From an uncultured Candidatus Saccharibacteria bacterium (GTDB taxonomy: Bacteria > Patescibacteriota > Saccharimonadia > Saccharimonadales > Saccharimonadaceae): DNA of 64,000 bases. The stretch's first letter is position 1. Every line of letters starts with the position of its first letter. Where the stretch lies: the NCBI GenBank assembly GCA_938033875.1, contig CALHKG010000015.1, positions 1-64,000 on the forward strand, given 5' to 3'. Made by a program: the position numbers and the translations under genes. This document shows positions 56,783 through 64,000 of this stretch, piece after piece. Under the pieces are notes generated by a model that was not told the DNA's origin, searched no databases, and saw nothing but the letters and a program-made list of their open reading frames with translations.

Positions 56783-56954
56783 AGTTGCTGGTATTTTGGA
56801 AGCGGTAAGTTGGACTTTTTGGAACAGTTTTAAGGAGCTATCGCACACGATAATAGTAGTAGCTCAAAAACTCGTAATAAAAGAGGCAGTTCTGTGTGCC
56901 GATAGAGAATTTGTTGCAGCGAGAGAGATCGCTAAAAAAGATAGGAGGAGGTAA
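56580..56954 (+). pseudogene. truncated HIT-family gene (5' half) with foreign tail
   Basis: The first 67 codons equal those of the intact HIT gene at 58289. The frame then runs through diverged HIT sequence (KVAGILE) into unrelated residues (AVSWTFWNSFKELSH...) and stops at 124 codons, lacking the catalytic HxHxH. TATAAT (56555-56560) and AAAGGAG upstream mean the native promoter drives this remnant and the flavoprotein behind it. If translated, the protein would lack nucleotide-hydrolase activity. Confidence 0.9.
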
Positions 56955-56955
56955 A

Positions 56956-58278
56956 ATGGATACACAACAATTTGACGCACTCATCATTGGTTTTGGCAAA
57001 GCTGGCAAAACATTGGCGGTAGCGCTGGCAAATGCGAAAAAAAAGGTAGCGCTAGTGGAGCGGTCGCCAAAGATGTATGGCGGCACCTGTATTAATATTG
57101 CTTGTATTCCTACTAAGGTGCTAGTCAATGCAGCCGAACATCATCAAAGTTTTGATGAGGCGATGGCGCATAAGACAACAGTGGTAGCGCGGTTGAATGA
57201 GAAGAACTATCATATGCTTGCGGATCGTGAAACAGTGAGCGTCATTGAGGGTGAGGCATCGTTCGTAGATGATCGTACTGTGAAGGTTGTGGCGGGTAGC
57301 GACGAGCTAGTAGTTAGTGCACCGCAGATTTTTATTAACACCGGTGCGGAATCAATCATCCCAGATATTCCAGGTGTTGATAAGCCGTTTGTGTATACTA
57401 GTACTGAATTGCTGGATAGAATGACGCAGCCAAAACAGCTAGCTATCATTGGTGGCGGTTATATTGGGTTAGAATTTGCCTCAACTTATGCCAAACTTGG
57501 TACAAAAGTAACAGTATTTGAGAGGGGCGATGCTCTGCTTGCACGTGAAGATCCAGCAATTGCTCGGGCTGCTACTGAAGCATTGCAGGCACAGGGTATT
57601 GAGATTGTGTTTAGTGTGGATGTGACAGCGATTGAGGGTGAGTCTACTGCGACGATTCGCACAGTAAATCATGATGATTACGCTGGTTATGATGCGGTTT
57701 TGATGGCTACGGGCCGTCGCCCGGCAACGATGAGCTTGAATTTACCAGCTGCTGGTGTAGCGACGGATGAGCGCGGGGCAATTGTGGTTGATGAAACACT
57801 TCGCACTAGTCGGTCGCATATTTGGGCAATGGGCGATGTAACGGGCGGGCCACAATTTACCTATGCGTCGCTGGACGATTTTCGGATTGTGAGAAGCCAG
57901 TTGCTGGGTGACGGTCTGTACACTCGCGCCAAACAAAAAACCTTGCCGTACGCGGTCTTTATGCAAACGCCGCTAGGTCGGGTGGGTATGACAGAGGCTG
58001 AGGCGCGTGCGACGGGGTGCGAAATTATCGTAAAAGAGCTGCCTGCTATGGCGATTCCACGCCTGCATGTTGATAATGCTACAACAGGATTGCTGCGTGC
58101 GGTGATTGATGCAAACACTGAACAAATTTTGGGTGCTAGTTTATTGTGTCGTAACTCACCAGAAGTCATTAATATTATCAAAACTGTAATGGATAATGGC
58201 CTGCCATATACTGTGCTGCGTGACCAAATATTCACTCATCCAACGGTGAGTGAGGCATTAAACGATTTATTTACATAA
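56956..58278 (+). CDS. RclA-like flavoprotein disulfide reductase, inserted
   Basis: A 440-residue class I pyridine nucleotide-disulfide oxidoreductase. FAD motif GFGKAGKTLAVALANA, redox-active GGTCINIACIPTK (C45, C50), NAD(P) motif IIGGGYIGLEFAS, WAMGDVTGGPQF and the C-terminal IFTHPTVSEALND are in order. The CINIxCIPTK form matches RclA and MerA-like enzymes, including hypothiocyanous-acid reductases of oral and gut bacteria. Start at ATG 56956 after GGAGGAGG. Hand counts give 32 G/C per 60 nt (57541-57600) against 20 in the neighbouring HIT gene (58321-58380). Its stop overlaps the right repeat, so it is an acquired cassette. Confidence 0.9.
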   Translation: MDTQQFDALIIGFGKAGKTLAVALANAKKKVALVERSPKMYGGTCINIACIPTKVLVNAAEHHQSFDEAMAHKTTVVARLNEKNYHMLADRETVSVIEGEASFVDDRTVKVVAGSDELVVSAPQIFINTGAESIIPDIPGVDKPFVYTSTELLDRMTQPKQLAIIGGGYIGLEFASTYAKLGTKVTVFERGDALLAREDPAIARAATEALQAQGIEIVFSVDVTAIEGESTATIRTVNHDDYAGYDAVLMATGRRPATMSLNLPAAGVATDERGAIVVDETLRTSRSHIWAMGDVTGGPQFTYASLDDFRIVRSQLLGDGLYTRAKQKTLPYAVFMQTPLGRVGMTEAEARATGCEIIVKELPAMAIPRLHVDNATTGLLRAVIDANTEQILGASLLCRNSPEVINIIKTVMDNGLPYTVLRDQIFTHPTVSEALNDLFT

Positions 58279-58491
58279 AGGAGTAATTATGAATCACACA
58301 ATTTTTGACGACATCGTATCTGGAAAAATGAAATCTTGGAAGATTTGGGAAGATGAGAAATTCCTAGCATTTTTAACACCGTTTCCAAATACGCCGGGCT
58401 TTACCGTGGTGATTCCGAAGCAGAATCCGGGCGATTACGTATTTTCTTTGGACGATAATTTATATTCCGAAATGATGCAGGCAGTGAAAAA
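58277..58491 (+). repeat. 215-bp perfect direct repeat, right copy
   Basis: Identical to 56568-56782; covers the 5' part of the intact HIT gene. Confidence 0.97.
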
Positions 58492-58747
58492 GGTTGCAAA
58501 TATCTTGGAAAAAGCCTTTGATACGCCGCGAGTGGCATTGATTTTTGAAGGGACGGGTGTGGCGCACGTTCATGCCAAGTTGGTGCCGCTGCATGGCGAT
58601 CTGGCTAGCCAAACTGATGTGTGGAGTAAAGAGACTGAGTTTAGTGAAGTGTATCGTGGCTGGCTAACGACTGCAGAAGGTCCAAAAATGGATGACGCTC
58701 AATTGGATGAAATTCAGGCACGAATTTTAGCCGTGCAAGGTAAATAG
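58289..58747 (+). CDS. HIT-family nucleotide hydrolase, intact
   Basis: A 152-residue histidine-triad protein; HxHxH motif is AHVHAKLVPLH (H93, H95, H102 nearby). Members hydrolyse adenosine phosphoramidates and dinucleotide polyphosphates. AAAGGAG 5 nt before the ATG. Because of the duplication its ancestral promoter is now 1.7 kb upstream, so it is expressed through the flavoprotein transcript. Confidence 0.93.
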   Translation: MNHTIFDDIVSGKMKSWKIWEDEKFLAFLTPFPNTPGFTVVIPKQNPGDYVFSLDDNLYSEMMQAVKKVANILEKAFDTPRVALIFEGTGVAHVHAKLVPLHGDLASQTDVWSKETEFSEVYRGWLTTAEGPKMDDAQLDEIQARILAVQGK

Positions 58748-58754
58748 TAATTTT

Positions 58755-59750
58755 CTATTTTGATCCTAATTTTACGTCTTTTCCTTCGTACATATTCAAA
58801 TAGAACGGATATAATTTGTCGGCGTGCTTTTTAACCTCGTCTTGGTTTAAGGCTACAATGTCGTGACCGATACCAAATGAGGCCGGAATTGAATAATATT
58901 GGAATTTGGCGCCAGAAACTGCAGCCATTTGCTTAGGTATGTTGACTGCGAGATTTTTATCAATTGCGGTGTCGTTTTCGCTCGTTACAACCCCGACGTA
59001 TTTTAATCCTGGAGCTTTGAGGTCGGATTTATAGTTCTTTGCGATTATTATATATTTTCCGAGGGCGCGGTATGACAAATTGCTACCTGTGAACGAATCT
59101 GGGAGAATATTTCGTCCGTAAAGATTTCGTAAAAGCGGAATTTTCCAGGAAGGAGTTTCTGACGCTGAAGGCTGATAAAAAGGTGATAGAAATAGCGCTC
59201 GTGATATCGTCTGGCTATTGTACTGAGTAATCCAGGTTGCCATATTGGCGCCACCAGAAAGCCCTACAACGCCCACTTCATCGCCCAGGCCGCTGATAAT
59301 ACTGGTATTGGAATTCATAAACTGCGCCATTGCTGGAATGGTAATTTCTCCGTGTCGTTTGTTGTCTGTCAGACCGTGACTGGGGACGCGGGGAATATAG
59401 ACGTTATAGCCGGCATTGAAAAAGGTGTCGCCCAAGTCTGCGAATTGCTGTGGGCATGCGCTTACGCCATGAATCATCATGACGGCTTTGGTGGTTTTTT
59501 TGCCATGGGTTTTAATAATCGATCGGCATTCTGGTCTAACGTCGGTATTTGAAGTGTCTTCACTAACAGTACGATTTGCAGCGGCGATGGCGTCGTCATA
59601 GCTCAATTTTTCAGAGCTCGAAGATTGCAATTGCTTGGATGTTGCTGGCCAAAAGAAAGCTGCGGCGACTAGTAAGGCGGCTATAATGACAATTGAGCAG
59701 ACTGCCCAAATAGTAATTTTTACGATGCGATTTTTTCGTGAAGTATTCAT
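58755..59750 (-). CDS. membrane-anchored alpha/beta hydrolase
   Basis: A 331-residue protein: N-terminal transmembrane helix (about 9-33), then an alpha/beta hydrolase domain outside the membrane. Oxyanion-hole motif MIHGVSACP, nucleophile elbow GVVGLSGGANMA (Ser) and C-terminal GIGHDIV (His) are present. Lipase- or esterase-like activity is expected. ATG 59750 is fixed by the promoter TTCACA-17-TATAAT with a 6-nt gap; a longer frame begins at 59882 inside the CYTH gene. Confidence 0.88.
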   Translation of the reverse strand: MNTSRKNRIVKITIWAVCSIVIIAALLVAAAFFWPATSKQLQSSSSEKLSYDDAIAAANRTVSEDTSNTDVRPECRSIIKTHGKKTTKAVMMIHGVSACPQQFADLGDTFFNAGYNVYIPRVPSHGLTDNKRHGEITIPAMAQFMNSNTSIISGLGDEVGVVGLSGGANMATWITQYNSQTISRALFLSPFYQPSASETPSWKIPLLRNLYGRNILPDSFTGSNLSYRALGKYIIIAKNYKSDLKAPGLKYVGVVTSENDTAIDKNLAVNIPKQMAAVSGAKFQYYSIPASFGIGHDIVALNQDEVKKHADKLYPFYLNMYEGKDVKLGSK

Positions 59751-59756
59751 GGGTAT

Positions 59757-59785
59757 ATTATATTGGTTGCGAGTGGAGTTGTGAA
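59757..59785 (-). promoter_or_regulatory. hydrolase promoter, leaderless type
   Basis: Minus strand: TTCACA (59785-59780), 17-nt spacer, TATAAT (59762-59757), 6 nt to ATG 59750. Confidence 0.75.
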
Positions 59786-59802
59786 GTTTTGTAGCGGTTT
59801 TC

Positions 59803-60369
59803 TTAATAACCCATGCAAATATCCCGATAAGGTCGCGTTGCAATTTCCATTGAATCCAGGCCGAGTTTGGTTTCAACTTCACTAATCGTCATCAGCGCAC
59901 TAGCCTCATCATCTGACAAAACTTCAACTTCTACGAAAGTCCCGGCGTCTTTGATTGCGTCGATAGCTACCGTTGCCTGCGGAAAATCAGAGGACTGAAA
60001 CGAGCGACGGTATTTGTTGACCTCGACCAGTTGCATCATACCGAGGTTTGCCAGTAGCTGCTTGGCGGTTGCCGCATCTTCAGGCTGAATTGGTAGGTTT
60101 GTCTCGGGCTTGATGATTACATTATTCTCCGCATGCGTCGCAGCGGTCGTTGCTGGCTTATATGTTACCTCAGCAAAACTATCACGCTGGCGAATCCGCA
60201 AGCATTCAATCGTTTGCATAAAATCGACATCAGGACGAGAATAATACGTATCAATTTCGCGGAGACTACTCTTTAGCTCAAAACCGATGTTTTGCAACCG
60301 CCCGATTAGCTCTTCAATATTGCCCGTTAGTTGGCGCTTGCGTTCGATTTCTAGTAGTTTTTTGGTCAT
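59803..60369 (-). CDS. CYTH-domain protein (class IV adenylate cyclase/ThTPase-like)
   Basis: A 188-residue protein starting LLEIERKRQL, the CYTH signature ExExK here as EIERKR. CLRIRQRD, ITYKP-type VTYKP, VEVNKYRRSF and VEVEVL follow the usual order of acidic and basic tunnel residues. The family acts on triphosphates (thiamine-PPP, tripolyphosphate) or makes cAMP; the substrate cannot be assigned. The stop lies 53 bp before the hydrolase start. Confidence 0.88.
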   Translation of the reverse strand: MTKKLLEIERKRQLTGNIEELIGRLQNIGFELKSSLREIDTYYSRPDVDFMQTIECLRIRQRDSFAEVTYKPATTAATHAENNVIIKPETNLPIQPEDAATAKQLLANLGMMQLVEVNKYRRSFQSSDFPQATVAIDAIKDAGTFVEVEVLSDDEASALMTISEVETKLGLDSMEIATRPYRDICMGY

Positions 60370-60454
60370 TTGATAGCCTTTCTTATGGAAGTGTAGATAT
60401 TTGAATATTTATTTATATGATGGTTTAATTATAGCAAGAAAGGCGAATAATTTT

Positions 60455-60793
60455 ATGACTACACACCAATTAAAATTGGCGACCGAGCCGTTTAATGCTA
60501 TTATTTCTGGCAATAAGACTATCGAGTCGCGATTATATGACGCCAAACGACAGAAAATCCAGATTGGGGATCGGATTATTTTTACAAATAGAGATAATTC
60601 CGAGCAAACTGTTACCGCTGAGGTTGTTGGTTTGCTGAGATACGCGACATTTCGTGACTTATTTTTCCACAATAATCTGCGAAAGTTCGGCGGTGATAAT
60701 GTCGAATGGTTAGAAAATCAAATTTCTGAATTTTATTCTCTCAGCGACCAGCTGGAAAATGGCGTGATAGGTATCGAATTTGAAATATTTTAA
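60455..60793 (+). CDS. ASCH-domain protein
   Basis: A 112-residue single ASCH domain. LATEPFNAIISGNKTIESRLYD and KIQIGDRIIFTNRD are characteristic. The fold binds RNA or nucleosides; E. coli YqfB hydrolyses N4-acetylcytidine and others are RNases. ATG 60455 is preferred over an upstream TTG at 60401; AAAGGCG lies 9 nt upstream. A decayed paralogue is present at 63738-63930. Confidence 0.85.
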   Translation: MTTHQLKLATEPFNAIISGNKTIESRLYDAKRQKIQIGDRIIFTNRDNSEQTVTAEVVGLLRYATFRDLFFHNNLRKFGGDNVEWLENQISEFYSLSDQLENGVIGIEFEIF

Positions 60794-60796
60794 TGA

Positions 60797-60802
60797 TATA
60801 AT
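60797..60802 (+). promoter_or_regulatory. -10 box upstream of the GNAT-ASCH fusion
   Basis: TATAAT, predicting a 50-nt leader containing AGGAAGGTG before the ATG at 60859. Confidence 0.5.
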
Positions 60803-60858
60803 AATGACCATCCTATCAGGCTACACTAAAAATCGTAGTCATCACAGGAAGGTGTACT

Positions 60859-62196
60859 ATGACTGAAGCGCTAGTCAATGATATCATTGTACGTCCGGCA
60901 AGGGCGGACGATTTCGATTTCGTCGCGGATCTTATGATCCGGGCGCTCACACCGTTTTATGACGGTGACCACTACGCACACGCACGGCGTATCTTTGATA
61001 CGCACATGGCAGGCGGTGTTGACCGCGTCGGCCAGTTCTCGGCCGGACAGCACATGTTCATCGCCGAGAGTGATGGGCAACCCGTGGGTGTCATTCATGT
61101 TGTCAACAAGAAACAGGGGACTGTCAAGATCAGCCCTCTCATTGTTGACACGGCATACCGAGGAAAGATGGGCGTCGGAAGCGTGTTGCTCAAGCACGCT
61201 GAAGATTTCGCCCGCAGCCTCGATGCTCGACAACTGTACTGCACTGTCGCGTCGCCGAACCAGAAGGCGCTTCAGTTCTTCCTCCGGAAGGGTTTCCTCG
61301 TCACTGGCACGGCTCGCAACCACTACAAGATGGGGGTCGATGAGCACATGCTGTACAAGCAGCTCGTTGACGAGGCGGGGTTCGACTCGCCGAATATCTC
61401 TGTGGTTCCGTTTAACGAGAGTCAGCACGCCGACAGCGCGCGAGCTCTCATCCTGTCGCAGACGAGTGACGACTTCGAAGGAGTGGACGACAGTTGGGTT
61501 GACGCCCTTTTCGCTGGCTACCGTCGTATGGAATCTGGCGACGTCAACAACAAGTTCAAGATCATCTTTGTAGCTGAGTGCAACGGTCAGGTTGTTGGTG
61601 TCGCTGGTGTGACCCCGAAGAAGGGGCAGCCTATCAAGCTGATGCCTCTCGTGGCGAAGTCGGAAGCAGCTTTTGAGGCGCTCATTATCGACCTTCAAGG
61701 GCTGTTGGAGGATTACGGTCGCAAGCTGTACATCCACCTCGTCCCTGAGCCATGGCAGGTCGTCTGTCTCCAGCGTCACGGCTGGAGCCTGGAGGGCGTG
61801 TTCCCGGGAGGGTATGCGCCTGCCAGCGTCGTTCAGCAGTGGGGAATCAGTCTCAACAAGAAAGGAGTGTCTATGCGTAAGATGCGCATCAAGCGTCCAT
61901 ACTACGACGCAATCATGTCCGGCAAGAAGACTCTCGAGGTGAGAGTCGGCTATAACAGCATCAAGCGGCTGAAGGCTGGTGAGCTGCTACAGCTCGAGAC
62001 CGGTCACACATCGGGCGTGGTACGGATCAAGTCGATACGTATTTACCGTAGCTTCGCCGACATGCTGGCGGCTGAGCCGTGGCAGCAGATCGTGCCGCAG
62101 GCAGAGAGCGAGAGGGAGGCTCTCCGTCTCCTTCGTAAGATCTACCCTGGCCACAAGGAGAATCTTGGTGTTCACGTCATCGAGGTTCAAAAGTAG
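60859..62196 (+). CDS. GNAT-GNAT-ASCH three-domain fusion, GC-rich
   Basis: A 445-residue protein with an N-terminal GNAT acetyltransferase domain (about 8-160, with IVDTAYRGKMGVGSVLLKHA as acetyl-CoA motif), a second degenerate GNAT-like domain (about 178-330, HGWSLEGVFPGG) and a C-terminal ASCH domain (about 336-443, MRIKRPYYDAIMSGKKTLEVR). Hand count 36 G/C in 60 nt (61201-61260) against 24 in 60 for the adjacent ASCH gene (60481-60540), and codon use is clearly different. Acquired from a high-GC donor, perhaps an actinobacterial host. Acetylation of a nucleoside or tRNA, with ASCH for recognition, is speculation. Confidence 0.85.
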   Translation: MTEALVNDIIVRPARADDFDFVADLMIRALTPFYDGDHYAHARRIFDTHMAGGVDRVGQFSAGQHMFIAESDGQPVGVIHVVNKKQGTVKISPLIVDTAYRGKMGVGSVLLKHAEDFARSLDARQLYCTVASPNQKALQFFLRKGFLVTGTARNHYKMGVDEHMLYKQLVDEAGFDSPNISVVPFNESQHADSARALILSQTSDDFEGVDDSWVDALFAGYRRMESGDVNNKFKIIFVAECNGQVVGVAGVTPKKGQPIKLMPLVAKSEAAFEALIIDLQGLLEDYGRKLYIHLVPEPWQVVCLQRHGWSLEGVFPGGYAPASVVQQWGISLNKKGVSMRKMRIKRPYYDAIMSGKKTLEVRVGYNSIKRLKAGELLQLETGHTSGVVRIKSIRIYRSFADMLAAEPWQQIVPQAESEREALRLLRKIYPGHKENLGVHVIEVQK

Positions 62197-62268
62197 GACA
62201 ACGAGGGAGGTGCGCATCCTCTAGGCTGGAGAAATCCACCTGAACAAATGCGAGTGACTTGGGCTAGT

Positions 62269-62405
62269 GTAACTGTTATCTGACTTAAGATACAGAACAG
62301 ACTATACTGTCTTTAATGAAAACACTAAAGATGAATTATTTGAAGAAATCGGTCAAGTTTGGGTTGATATTGTTGAGAATAATACACAGGATGTCGCGTA
62401 ATAAA
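62269..62405 (+). pseudogene. possible C-terminal gene remnant
   Basis: In the 345-bp gap after the fusion gene an open frame without a start reads as protein-like sequence (TDYTVFNENTKDELFEEIGQ, then VWVDIVENNTQDVA, stop at 62403-62405). The GC-rich composition ends near 62260. The rest of the gap (to 62541) holds an AT-rich stretch and the hairpin below, no other gene. Confidence 0.3.
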
Positions 62406-62491
62406 TCAAATAATACAATCGTCCTAGTGTTATCGGCATATCACATGTCTAGACCCGCATCTATTGTGTATGCTAAAATAAAACCACAAAT

Positions 62492-62526
62492 AACATCCGC
62501 GCGCCGTTTCGCAGCAAGAGGATGTT
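62492..62526 (+). promoter_or_regulatory. hairpin just upstream of a -10 box
   Basis: AACATCC (62492-62498) pairs with GGATGTT (62520-62526) around a 21-nt GC-containing loop; TATAAT (62527-62532) follows immediately, 9 nt before the Nudix start. Confidence 0.4.
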
Positions 62527-62541
62527 TATAATCTGAAAGAG

Positions 62542-63042
62542 GTGACTTTTATTAAATCCATCATCTGTAAAGACGTCTTCGGCAATCAATATACCGTTCC
62601 TGTTGACGAACTAAATATTCGCGTCGGCGTGTACGCGGTGATTATTGAGGATAATAAGATTCTTTTAACTCGGCAATGGGACGGATATAGCTTGATTGGC
62701 GGCGGTGTCGAGAAAGGCGAAACGATCGAGGAATCAATTGTCCGTGAAGTCAAGGAGGAAACTGGACTGACTATCACGCCAGATAAAATCATTCACCAAG
62801 CAACCACTTTCTTCAAGCGCAACACTGAGTCGCAAGCCAATCAGTCAATCCAACTGTACTTTACCCACAGTCAGCTGCACGGGCAAATCAATAACGACAA
62901 CATAACCGACGGTGAGAAGACTTATACTAACGGCACGCCAGAATGGGTTGATCTGGATAAGATTGACGATATAAACTTTCGCCACAGCGTGGATCTAAAA
63001 ACAATTTTACAGGCGTATATTTCGCAATCTCGTACCCGCTAA
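62542..63042 (+). CDS. Nudix hydrolase
   Basis: A 166-residue Nudix protein with box GGGVEKGETIEESIVREVKEETGL. A short N-terminal extension (SIICKDVFGNQYTVPVDEL) of the type found in NudF/NUDT-like proteins precedes the fold. Start is GTG, overlapping the Shine-Dalgarno-like AAAGAGG. Substrate unknown. Confidence 0.88.
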   Translation: MTFIKSIICKDVFGNQYTVPVDELNIRVGVYAVIIEDNKILLTRQWDGYSLIGGGVEKGETIEESIVREVKEETGLTITPDKIIHQATTFFKRNTESQANQSIQLYFTHSQLHGQINNDNITDGEKTYTNGTPEWVDLDKIDDINFRHSVDLKTILQAYISQSRTR

Positions 63043-63077
63043 TAGTCGAATAATAATGAAACTATCCAAACCCGTAA

Positions 63078-63248
63078 TTATCACCGGCGAATAATTATGT
63101 TCGAGGAGTCTACTATGGCGAGGGTAATTATGCTATAGCCCATATATATCCAGAAATTAGAGGAGATCATAAGGCTTGCTATAGGGGCAGTAAGAATGTT
63201 GGGAAGATTTATTTTAATAAAAAAAGAGCGCGCAAAGTCTGCTCGTAG
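63078..63248 (+). pseudogene. gene remnant with protein-like reading
   Basis: A 56-codon open stretch without start reading ...YGEGNYAIAHIYPEIRGDHK, then CYRGSKNVGKIYFNKKRARK and VCS before TAG. The GKIYFNxKRARKVC part recalls the metal-binding module seen in Ada-type proteins (IYFxSxxxAxxxGYxxC). No start codon or ribosome site, so it is a fragment. Confidence 0.35.
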
Positions 63249-63271
63249 TATGGGAAAATATGTCGGACAGA

Positions 63272-63685
63272 TCAAGCCTCGGATAAATGTTTTAAATAAT
63301 CAATAGCATCTATATAATAAGGATCTGCGCCCTCTGGAATATTAGTATCTAATAATTCCGATAACGTCATCCAGCGGTATTTTTTATGCTCCCAGCTCAA
63401 TTTAACAGGAATGTCGGCTTTATCTATAATTATCTCAAAAAGTACATGTCTTGTGTTTTTGTGCTGTCTAACAAATAGCTTTTTTAAGTCATTTGGATAT
63501 ATACATATGCCAGTCTCTTCTTGCACTTCTCGCGCAGTCGCCGTCTTAGAGGTCTCTTCCGATTCTACTTCTCCTCCAGGAAAATCAAGATGCCCAGGGA
63601 AATTAGGGTGCGTGTCTCCCCTATAAAGCAGCAAATATTTACCATTTTTATTCTTAATAAGCGCTTTTGATACTGCTTTAACCAT
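63272..63685 (-). CDS. Nudix hydrolase
   Basis: A 137-residue Nudix protein with box GGEVESEETSKTATAREVQEETGI and N-terminal KALIKNKNGKYLLLYRGD, of the 8-oxo-dGTP/MutT-like size class. Fourth Nudix gene in the window. Convergent with the remnant before it. Confidence 0.88.
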   Translation of the reverse strand: MVKAVSKALIKNKNGKYLLLYRGDTHPNFPGHLDFPGGEVESEETSKTATAREVQEETGICIYPNDLKKLFVRQHKNTRHVLFEIIIDKADIPVKLSWEHKKYRWMTLSELLDTNIPEGADPYYIDAIDYLKHLSEA

Positions 63686-63737
63686 ATTTCAATTGTAATG
63701 AAGAAGCAATATTTGATCAATGTGATGTACTGTGAAC

Positions 63738-63930
63738 AATGAAAAGCGCCAAAAAATCCAACTTGGAGACGAAGCCACTTTTACGAATCGAGAAAACACC
63801 AGTAAGGCAGTCACTGTAAGAGTGGTTGGTTTATTGCGTTGCCAAACCCTTCAATAACCTTTTCATTCATAATAATCCTGCAAAATTTGGCGGCGTTAAT
63901 ATTTCATCTTCAGAATCTTTTCTCTACTAG
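63738..63930 (+). pseudogene. decayed ASCH-domain gene
   Basis: Codons from 63738 (NEKRQKIQLGDEATFTNREN, then VVGLLRCQTLQ and stop at 63855-63857) followed in another frame (63859-63930) by LFIHNNPAKFGG match the ASCH protein at 60455 (KRQKIQIGDRIIFTNRD, VVGLLRYATFRD, LFFHNNLRKFGG). The 5' part is gone and a frameshift has split the rest. The last 70 bp of the window hold nothing recognisable. Confidence 0.8.
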
Positions 63931-64000
63931 AAAATCGGCTAGAGCTAATAATCCAGGACTATCGTCGCCTTTACTTGTTTTAGAATTGCGTTCATGTTTG

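Noticed and set aside
60871..61779. 302-codon open frame on the minus strand inside the GNAT-ASCH gene
   Set aside because: It is a shadow of the GC-rich plus-strand gene; no ribosome site, and the plus frame has clear domain motifs.
62316..62531. 71-codon frame in the gap after the fusion gene
   Set aside because: No ribosome site, no recognisable domain, and a different frame over part of it reads more protein-like (62269-62405).

Overview
The window reads as chromosomal DNA of a small-genome, AT-rich bacterium of the Candidate Phyla Radiation, most likely Candidatus Saccharibacteria (TM7), an epibiont of actinomycetes. The grounds are the compact gene content, minimal versions of universal proteins (short AlaS and MetG, a 48-residue Cys-free bL32), a FtsA-like gene followed by a baseplate-J-like membrane protein, LAxTG sortase substrates, and TGA used as a stop. 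The phylum is an inference from these features; no marker-gene tree could be run.

Layout. 1-2.3 kb: PgeF-like protein, then a minus-strand surface protein with choline-binding-type and Ltp-type repeats. 2.3-8.2 kb: one plus-strand run metG-tatD-two small unknowns-cysteine desulfurase-YdcF-like-mnmA, pairing a sulfur donor with the tRNA 2-thiouridylase. 8.2-19.2 kb: rpsP, alaS, FtsA-like, baseplate-J-like membrane protein, ruvX, mltG, a LysM-CHAP wall hydrolase, obgE, sbcB. 19.3-22 kb: two tandem secreted Asp-box propellers with LAETG sorting signals. 22-28 kb: uvrA, DedA and an ABC exporter. 28-31.8 kb: Fur-family regulator with its own operator, thioredoxin, cupin, Nudix, HD, a possible ADP-ribosyltransferase-fold protein and DUF488. 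31.8-41.7 kb: uvrC, secG, a membrane-tethered peptide-binding protein, three tRNAs, lemA-htpX, ligA and membrane proteins. 41.7-50.7 kb: a compact pseudoknotted RNA candidate, a Mur-ligase homologue, leuS, rpmF, nusB, Nudix, rnc, khpA, a GC-richer orphan cassette, trmD. 50.8-56.5 kb: small membrane proteins, tRNA-Gln, PAP2 phosphatase, rmuC, aquaporin, pheS.

56.5-64 kb is an accessory region. A GC-rich RclA-like flavoprotein disulfide reductase sits between two perfect 215-bp copies of the 5' end of a HIT-family gene, the footprint expected from single-crossover integration. After it come an alpha/beta hydrolase, a CYTH protein, an ASCH protein, a GC-rich GNAT-GNAT-ASCH fusion, two Nudix hydrolases, gene remnants and a decayed ASCH paralogue.

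The most general observation is about gene expression. At least 16 genes have a -10 hexamer ending exactly 6 nt before the start codon, and five more have a 7-nt gap. None of these has a Shine-Dalgarno site, so their mRNAs should begin at or within a base or two of the start codon (leaderless). rpsP, rpmF, khpA and operon-internal genes such as trxA instead have Shine-Dalgarno sites, and the first three also have proper leaders. I used this rule to correct several start codons.
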